The position numbers and the translations under genes were made by a program. Positions 8,863 to 15,422 of a stretch of 21,599 bases of DNA are shown here, piece after piece. Below the pieces are notes generated by a model. It made no database searches, was not told the origin of the DNA, and was given only the letters and a program-made list of their open reading frames with translations. Source of the stretch: Chromera velia (lineage: Eukaryota; Sar; Chromeraceae); contig JAHBMJ010001503.1 in NCBI GenBank assembly GCA_018398765.1, forward strand, positions 1-21,599. Reading direction: 5' to 3'. Within the stretch, counting starts at the first letter, position 1. Every line of letters begins with the position of its first letter.

Positions 8863-9848
8863 AGTTACACCTAGGCGACGCATAGTGGTAAAAAAAAAAA
8901 GAAAAAGACCTTTCCAGATTTTTTTTTTTCTTTTTTTCTATGAAGGATTTCCTAGAGCACCTCTAGGAGCACCTAGAGGAGCACCTTTTAGAAGTTCTTT
9001 TAAACTAACTTCTTTGCGAACTTATTACTCAACTCAAAGTTTTAAACATCTTTCAATCCTAGTTTCAACCCTGGTACTCTAGTTCTAGTCCTAGTTGTTA
9101 TTATACGTTTGTCTCTACTCTAGTCTCTACTAGTGTCTCTACTAGTGTCTTCACCATTCCATCATCAACTTTGTTGAACACGGACCAACCGATCTTTTTT
9201 CCCTTGTTTAACTACACTGTCACCAGACTTTTCTCTCTTCTCTTTGCTGTGTCTGTTAAAAAAACTAACCATATCTTCTTATTTTCCATTTACATTGACT
9301 TGCATCCGCCCTTTCTTTCTCGTAAATTCTGCAGCCACTTCAGTATCATCCCCACACAGTATCGACTCGTGCTCTTGGTTGAACACATTTTCACGGCTGG
9401 CCGCTGCATCTGCATCATCACCTTGCTCATTCTCCTTCCCTCCCTCATCTTTAGCATCTTCATACAGTTCTTCAGATGCAAAGCTGTCGACCTGAAAAAG
9501 GGGGCTCTCTTTTATTCTATACAAAGAGTGATAAGAAGGATGGATGCATGGATGCAGACAGAAGAGCAGACAGAGGAGAAGTTCTTTGATTGGCTCTTTG
9601 ACGATATCTAGGACGATATACATTTTGAAGCTCTAGTCGAAACTAGTTTTGCTCAATCTTTTTAAACGTCTACTAAGCTAAAAGTGAAACTGGGATCCTA
9701 GATATGATTCAAACTCTAGTTGAAGCTAGTCATTTAACCTTTATTTTTTTTTACATATACAATAAAATTTTAAATAAATAAAAAAAAAGAATAGACATTT
9801 TCAGATGTTTTTTTTTTTTTTACCACTGTGCGTCGCCTAGAGTTACAC
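8863..9848. mobile_element. Non-autonomous DNA transposon, 970 bp, with 8 bp target duplication
   Basis: The element spans 8871-9840. The left end CTAGGCGACGCATAGTGGT is inverted at the right end with one mismatch over 22 bp, and both ends run inward into poly-A (left) or poly-T (right). The flanking AGTTACAC occurs at 8863-8870 and 9841-9848, a perfect 8 bp target-site duplication. An 8 bp duplication with short terminal repeats fits the hAT superfamily or another 8 bp class; TTAA or TA elements are excluded. No transposase is encoded, so it must be mobilised in trans. The near-perfect ends suggest moderately recent insertion. It carries an antisense exon-like segment at 9294-9491. Confidence 0.87.
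9294..9491 (-). pseudogene. Exon-like segment inside the 970 bp element (possible captured gene fragment)
   Basis: On the minus strand a 66-codon open segment runs from 9491 to 9294. It is bounded by an acceptor (CCCCCTTTTTCAG before GTCGAC) and a donor (CAAGTCAAT|GTAAAT), phase 0 at both sides. The product is acidic and hydrophilic: VDSFASEELYEDAKDEGGK, then a DDADAAASREN stretch, ending in FTRKKGRMQVN. Its base composition is more GC-rich than the rest of the element. Nothing else in the element looks coding. This is what a captured host exon, or the last remaining exon of an internal element gene, would look like. Function is unknown. Confidence 0.5.
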
Positions 9849-10732
9849 AATCCTGCCTATTATAGTGCCTAGAAGCGGTTTTAAAGCGCTAGTTGAGTAT
9901 CTTAAGAAGGTTCATTATGTCGATCAGGCAAGTTAAGACAAATCGATCCGATTGGCATGCAGGCGTCCTCATCTCTCCCCTAGCCTCCCGGCCCCCCCCC
10001 CCTATGAATGGGTGCTCTGGGTTGTTCTTTAATAAAGCCTTGCTAGTAGTTTAGGATTTGGCATAGTTTAATAAATCTAGGATTTAACCTTTAATTATCA
10101 TATATCATCATGATGACATCATCATCATGAATCTTGATAGACCTATATAGGGGTAATTTCTCCCTAAATTTCCCCCCCCCCCCCNTCCCCCCCCCCCCCA
10201 AAATTGGTCATTTTCACTTTTTAAATTTTTTTTTTCTGATATCAAACTAAAAAATATATTGTTTAAGTGTTGTGACACTGTTGTTAATATGTTGTACGAA
10301 TTACCAAGTGTTGTTTGTAAGCGTTGCTAATTTGTTATACTATTGTTTCTTTGTTATAATAATAAATCTTAGGATAAATCTACTAGGCTCTATACTATAA
10401 AAAGGTATAAAAAAAATATTACAACAATTTTTTTTTTTAAGATTTTCTTTTTTTATATCTTGATAAACAACTGTTGTTCAGGTGTTGTTAAGGTGTTGTT
10501 CATCTGTTGCAATGAGTGTTGCACAAAAAATAACTGTTGTTGTACCGATACATAAAAAAATAAAAAAAAATATCAGTAACGTTTATTTTTTCTTTCTATT
10601 TTTTTTTTTTAGAGTGCAGAACCTAGTAAATCTAGTGATAAATGAACGTTGTTGCACTGTTGTACAACTGTTGCTTTTAATTGTGTAACAATAATTTGTG
10701 TTGCAAGGTGTTGCAATTGGTGTTACATATAG
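9849..10732. other. AT-rich spacer between the two transposons
   Basis: No gene is supported. The region contains a TCATCATGATGA palindrome near 10105, two C-homopolymers around one undetermined base at 10185, long A and T runs, and from about 10257 onward a degenerate array of TGTTGTT-like motifs (TTGTTGTT, GTGTTGTT, TGTTGCA) repeated irregularly up to the left end of the 3.3 kb element. The TTGTT-rich array may be the remains of another element. Confidence 0.5.
10185..10185. other. Single undetermined base in a C-homopolymer
   Basis: One N sits between two runs of about 13 C. This is a sequencing or assembly weak point, and lengths around it should not be trusted. Confidence 0.95.
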
Positions 10733-11019
10733 TTATTATGTTAGGCGTGGTCTTTAGTTGGTTTAGTTCTTTAGTTAGTTCACATTTTTCTGTCAAACTA
10801 AATCAACTAACTGAATTGTAAACTTAGTAAACTAGTTGTACCGCAACCTAAGTTTAGTTTAGTTTGGTGTACGTGTCCAACTAAAACAAGTTTGATCATG
10901 TTACGATGCTTGACAGCTAAGGCAGGGTAGGGTGCAATTGCTGGCTACAACGCTGATCATATTCTAATATTCAATTGCTGTTTTGAAAAGTTAGTTCAGT
11001 TAGTTAGTTAGTTAAACTT

Positions 11020-11302
11020 GTTGTGTGCCACGGTGGGCACACAATGGGGCAGAAGCAGCATGACTGCCGGTACCACGCCACGGCTATGGTATGTCTGCCT
11101 TTCGGGTGCACGTGTGGCTGGGGGCCATGGCATTTGCCCTACCTACACTGCACGGATCGATATCTCATGCGATTGTAGTCAGCTTCATCCTTGCCTCATA
11201 AGAGGATTGAAGTAGAATAGCTAGATTGACAAACTCACATGACCGAGATTTATAGACCTTCTGTACAAGACTAGACGGCCTCTTTCAAGGCGCTAGTCTG
11301 TA
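11020..11302 (+). repeat. 283 bp repeat, copy 1
   Basis: The repeat starts GTTGTGTGCCACGGTGGGC and ends CGCTAGTCTGTA. It aligns over its full length with copy 2 (13431-13713), with no length difference and scattered substitutions (about nine in ten bases the same by eye). A 65-codon open frame in this copy is shared with copy 3, but copy 2 breaks it with a TAG, so it is probably not coding. A perfect stem-loop CTGGATC-AATA-GATCCAG lies just after it (11321-11338). Confidence 0.9.
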
Positions 11303-11591
11303 TAGATCATAGTAGCAGAGCTGGATCAATAGATCCAGGAAATAGCAGTCGTCCCTTGCTCGCCGTCTCCTCTCTGAGAACACACCTGGGGTCTTTGCGC
11401 GCATTTGCTGTACAGCGGGTCCCCTCATTCTTTTAGGATCTGAGTTGATGTACTGACGTGCTTCCCTTGCAGAACTCTAAGAATTTTCTTTTTTGACAAT
11501 GTCCAAACATCTTTTCTAGAGTTCATAAGCACGGTCATGGTGAGATTTTCTGTCGTTTGCTAGCCCGTTTTTTCCCTTCGACTGCTTTGGG

Positions 11592-12950
11592 ATGGCCGCT
11601 TTGTCCGGTGACGTCACCGCCGAGGTGATCAAGCTTCGAGACGTTTGTTCTGCTGCCCTTTTGAGGACACGGGCTATGCAGACGCACAAAGATCAATTTG
11701 CAGATGTGGCGACCACTGTGCTGTCGTTTCTTTCTTCTCTTTTGGGGACCCGTCTTATCTCCCTAAGTATGCCTCTATCGAGTGCTCCAGGTCGACGCAG
11801 AACCCCACGTGGAACTCGAGGTTTACGAGGGCGTAAATCGAAGAAAGAGCAGAAGTAGCCACCAGCGCCTAGGGGCTTTAGATCTAACCAAATTGTGAAA
11901 AGCGCAGCAGCCGTGTCTTTTCCCCCAAAGAAGTCCATCTCCTGGCCTCCGGAAGAGAAATTGCAAACCGTTTTTTCTTTTAAAGTCGCAGAACATCTCA
12001 TGACTTCATCTCCATGTTCTTCCCCATTTCTGCACCGACGAAGATAGCATGACCAAAGCACCTTCATCCCAGTTTCTTTTCTGGGGCTCCCACTCTTCGA
12101 TGAGCAGCCTCCCAAGCCACACATTTCTGATTCCGTTGACAAGCCTCAGGTCTGTCCTCAAGCGACAGGGCGTGCTGCCAGCACGAGCGCTGAGGATCGG
12201 TCCTCTCATTTCCCCGCCAATCCCTGCCTTCCCGTCTCCCCCACTACACACCCATCCACACTAGCATCCATACTCATGCCAGCGCCCAACAGCAACCAAC
12301 ATGGTGCGACTCTCACCACCATTCCTTCCAAGTTAAACATTCCTTCAGCGACCGGGCGTGAGCACCATCTCACGAGCGCTAAGGAAACAGTGTCCACATC
12401 TTCTGACGCAGGGACTGTCGAGAGTTCCTCTCGGCATACAAGCACAGAAACACTTTTTCTGGGTCCTGTCTCCAACGATGCCGCTGCGGAAGATAAGCCT
12501 TTCAGTCCTGAGGGTGTCACTCCTTCTTTCAACGAATGTGTTCCCTGCGTAAGCTCTCAAGTGGGGGACGCCCCCTTCAAGGCCGGTGACGATTCATCTT
12601 CTCGCGTGTCTTAAGCAAAGAAGAACAAAGTCAATGCGCAGACAAAGGCAGCCCGCAAGGCAATGCGGCAACAGCTACAGGCCGATGCAGCAAGGGAAGA
12701 ACCTACTCTTCCTATGTCAGCGCGAACCTGCTTTCTCCCTCCTTCCCAAGAATCGGGTCAAGAAGAAGAGCCTCCGGCTCAGTGTCATATCTGTCGTCGC
12801 AACGACAGTAGGAGAGTCCGTCTCAAAAGGCGGTCCCAAAAGGATTCGTCGGGTGCCATCACCAGGTGGATTTAGCAGTGCTGCAGGGGGGGTTGTTCGG
12901 AGCCTGAAGAGACAACCCTGTGCCCGAGTTGTCGTCGTTTGGGCTGCCAA
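11592..12950 (+). pseudogene. Relic coding frame of the 3.3 kb element, four in-frame stops
   Basis: One reading frame stays coherent for about 452 codons, from ATG 11592 (good context, GGGATGGCC) to TGA 12948-12950. It is interrupted only by TAG 11856, TAG 12045, TAA 12612 and TAG 12873; no frameshift is needed. The segments read in order as: a helical N-terminus (MAALSGDVTAEVIKLRDV), a basic nuclear-signal-like stretch (RGRKSKKEQK), a Pro/Ser/Thr-rich middle, a charged helix (KAARKAMRQQLQADAAREE) and a cysteine-rich C-terminus. In that C-terminus CHICRR is followed after the last internal stop by QCCRGGCS, then TLCPSCRRLGCQGGCSRYS. The paired Cys motifs look like a zinc-binding end domain, as found at the C-termini of some transposases, but I cannot name the family and see no DDE catalytic core. 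All four stops could arise from Gln codons by C-to-T change. It is most likely a decayed element gene or captured gene. Confidence 0.5.
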
Positions 12951-13286
12951 GGGGGGTGTTCCCGGTATTCTTGAATTTTCATTAATAGGGTGTAATGGGG
13001 TGTGAAGAAGCATCGTATGTTCCTTTCTTTTTGCATTGATTTCTTTTTGTTTTGTCATTCTTGATCGCACCGTTCAAGTCCTTTCAGACTTTTTCTGATA
13101 GAATGTGGCATGTCTGAAAATAAGAAAGCAGTAACTGTTGGTTCATTAATTCTCTGTCATTCTCCTTTCCATCCCTCTCCTCACCCTTCAACGTTCCTTT
13201 CGCCGTTTCCTCTCTTATCTCATTGCTTATCTATTCAAAAGAAACTGAAAGAAACATAAAAGAAAAACTAGCAAACAATCAATGAA

Positions 13287-13326
13287 AGAGAGAGAGAGAG
13301 AGAGAGAGAGAAAGAAAGAAAGAAAA
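13287..13326. repeat. (GA)n-(AAAG)n microsatellite
   Basis: GA dinucleotides pass into GAAA tetranucleotides inside the 3.3 kb element, followed by a long purine-rich stretch up to copy 2 of the 283 bp repeat. A minus-strand frame across it is low complexity and is not counted as a gene. Confidence 0.9.
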
Positions 13327-13430
13327 ACTTTAAGACTGTCTAAGACAGACAGATCGAAAATTTGAAAAAGAAAGAAGAGAAAGAATGAAAAAGAAAGAAA
13401 GAAAACAGAAAAAGAGAGAAAGTAATTCGT

Positions 13431-13713
13431 GTTGTGTGCTACGGTGGGCACACAATGGGGCAGAAGCAGCGTGACTGCCGGTACCGCACCACGGCTATGG
13501 CATGTCCGCCTTTCGGGTGCGCGTACGGCTGGGGGCCACGGCATTTGCCCTACCTGCACTGCATAGATCGATATCTCATGCGATTGCAGTCAGCTTCGTC
13601 CTTGCCTGATGAGAGGATTAGAGCAGAATAGCTAGATTTACAGACTCACGTGAGCGAGATCTATAGACCTTCTGTATGAGACTAGACGGCCTCCTTCAAG
13701 GCGCTAGTCTGTA
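13431..13713 (+). repeat. 283 bp repeat, copy 2 (left arm of giant hairpin)
   Basis: This copy is in the same orientation as copy 1 and of the same length. It is followed after about a dozen bases by copy 3 in inverse orientation, making the left arm of an inverted repeat of about 260 bp per arm. Confidence 0.9.
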
Positions 13714-13725
13714 CATATTAGAAAA

Positions 13726-13987
13726 AGGCCATCTAGTCTCATACAGAAAGTCTATAGATCTCGGTCATGTGAGTCTGTCAATCCAGCTATTCTGCTCTAA
13801 TCCTCTCATCAGGCAAGGATGAAACTGACTGCAATCGCATGAGATATCGATCCATGCAGTGCAGGTAGGGTAAATGCCGTGACCCCCAGCCGTACGTGCA
13901 CCCGAAAGGCGGACATGCCATAGCCGCGGCGCGGTACCGGCAGTCACGCTGCTTCTGCCCCATTGTGGGCCCACCGTGGTAAACAAC
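13726..13987 (-). repeat. 283 bp repeat, copy 3 (right arm of giant hairpin)
   Basis: Read on the minus strand, it starts GTTGTTTACCACGGTGGGC and matches copies 1 and 2 to the ACTAGACGGCCT segment, lacking about the last 20 bases. With copy 2 it forms a long inverted repeat with a spacer of a few tens of bases. A transcript through it would fold into a near-continuous double-stranded hairpin. Confidence 0.9.
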
Positions 13988-14240
13988 AACTTAGTTAAAA
14001 TTCTCTATAAGATCATAAACTAAACTAACTAACTAACTAATTAAAGACCACCGTGACGCCTAGTTGTTATGTCTTGATAGAGGTCATCGTCGAAAAATAA
14101 AAAAATAAGAAAGGATCGAGACCGTTTTTTTTTTGTTTTGTTTTTTTTTAATTACCCCTAGGCATAGACATACTCACACACACTGGCAGGTGCGGCCCTT
14201 CCTCACCCCTTCCTTATGTGATACTACCAGCAACCCGCCC

Positions 14241-14422
14241 ATGCTTCAAAGCATAAAAAGGGTCATAAAGGGGTGCGTATAAATGGTTGCAACGCCATTT
14301 GGAACGTCACAAGATTTGAATTAATGGGCGGAGTTACATGAGAACTGGCGAGATTCGCCAGTTCCCACCCACCCCCGGAAAATCGACATGCACTAAAGAT
14401 GCTTCAGCAGAGAAGCTGAAGC
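14241..14422. repeat. Cluster of three perfect small hairpins
   Basis: ATGCTT-CA-AAGCAT lies at 14241-14254. GAACTGGCGA-GAT-TCGCCAGTTC lies at 14342-14364 with a 10 bp stem. GCTTCAGC-AGAGAA-GCTGAAGC lies at 14401-14422. All stems are perfect. They may belong to a structured RNA or a repeat element; no RNA family was recognised. Confidence 0.7.
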
Positions 14423-14964
14423 TCAGGAGAAGAAAGAGATCCATTTGTGCACTTGACGCTGGCAAAGCTGATGCAGTGATCGCCCTCTGCACCTAGCACC
14501 GTGGCCAGCCCCCCGGCACTGCATGCTCTTTGCCAAAGGATCATGCTGAATCATGCTGAAGGCGCAGCGACTCCACCATCCATCCCCTCTAGCTAGCAAA
14601 TGCGCTCCCCCCCCCAGTACAGCCACAACAGACTCATTGGCCTGGAGTACGAAGAAGTTCAATGATTTTCAACGTCATGTACCGAATCCCCGGAGCATAG
14701 TCCTTCTGCACGTCCTCGAAAACCATCTGCAGAGGTTGAAGAGCAAGAACACACGTAAGTGTTAAATTGAACGAGGCATCAGACTCTCCTGAGTCCTTTG
14801 TACGGAACTCGCTGACCTCATCATGACGCCGTGCATGCTTACGATTTCGATATAGAAAATTGGGCCTTCGTTCGGATCACTCACCAAATTTCCAACCTTA
14901 CTAACTGGCACTCTCGCATACCTCTCGCTCAGTCGTTCAGTCACTTCCCTGTAGAGCCAGACAC

Positions 14965-15095
14965 CAAGCTGATCAATCAATCAATCAAACAAACAGTCAA
15001 TAAATGAACGCATGCATGAATCCACCAGGAAATTTGTCAGTCAATTCTTTGGTCAGTCAATCAATCAATCAATCAATCAATCAATTGATGAATCA
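14965..15095. repeat. (ATCA)n tetranucleotide repeats
   Basis: Two imperfect runs of the ATCA unit (about 14968-15003 and 15055-15105) are separated by unrelated sequence. Confidence 0.85.
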
Positions 15096-15217
15096 ATCAA
15101 TCACTAATTATTCTGTCAGTCGCTGTCAGTCTACCAGTCATGCATTCAGTCAGTCCTCGTTCACTTACTCCCTTACTCACTCACTTGATCGCAGCTCACT
15201 CGCTCATTCTTTCTTTT

Positions 15218-15248
15218 ACTCACTCACTCACTCACTCACTCACTCACT
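15218..15248. repeat. (CTCA)n tetranucleotide repeat
   Basis: About seven perfect ACTC units occur in a wider CTCA-rich context (15165-15290). Confidence 0.92.
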
Positions 15249-15422
15249 GTTTCACAACCTCTCTCACACATGCACTCAGTCGGTCACACTTCTCTCATTT
15301 TGTCTCTCAGTAAGACATGCACTGACTCACTTGATCATTCACGACGTCATGATCAATCTTTGAACTCATTTCAACTGGTGAGCAATCACTGACAGAACAC
15401 TCTAGCACATTTTTCTCAAGAT

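Larger units (their letters stand above)
10733..14071. mobile_element. 3.3 kb DNA-transposon-like element with long subterminal inverted repeats
   Basis: The proposed element spans 10741-14063. The left end TTAGGCGTGGTCTTTAG is inverted at the right end as CTAGGCGT, a CACGGT insertion, then GGTCTTTAATTAG. The flanks TTATTATG (10733-10740) and TTGTTATG (14064-14071) match at 7 of 8 bases, an 8 bp target duplication of the same length as that of the 970 bp element, whose ends also begin CTAGGCG. Inside the ends, TTAG-rich sequence leads to inverted copies of a 283 bp repeat (11020-11302 plus; 13987-13726 minus). The interior carries a relic coding frame (11592-12950) and a third repeat copy (13431-13713). 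The mismatched ends and the stop codons suggest an old, inactive copy. A competing reading is a short retroelement with 283 bp direct repeats (11020-11302 and 13431-13713) nested in it. Confidence 0.6.
14072..15422. other. Intergenic region between the 3.3 kb element and the repeat-protein gene
   Basis: No gene is supported. Content: A- and T-rich tracts (14090-14150), a block of small perfect hairpins (14241-14422), a segment of mixed composition, and tetranucleotide repeats (14965-15250). The open frame at 15004-15363 is a product of the TCAA/CTCA repeats. Confidence 0.55.

Noticed and set aside
9171-9611. 146-codon plus-strand frame in the 970 bp transposon
   Set aside because: It is hydrophobic, Phe/Leu-rich and lies antisense to the exon-like segment, with no transposase motif.
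11018-11215. Small protein encoded by the 283 bp repeat
   Set aside because: The frame is shared by copies 1 and 3 but copy 2 has an in-frame TAG, and the product has no family resemblance.
11592-12950. Reassigned TAA/TAG codons in the host nucleus
   Set aside because: The hydrolase-like and J-protein genes end in TAG and the large unknown gene in TAA at sensible positions, so the standard code applies to host genes here.
15004-15363. 119-codon open frame rich in SINQ and SLTH motifs
   Set aside because: It is translated TCAA and CTCA microsatellite sequence.
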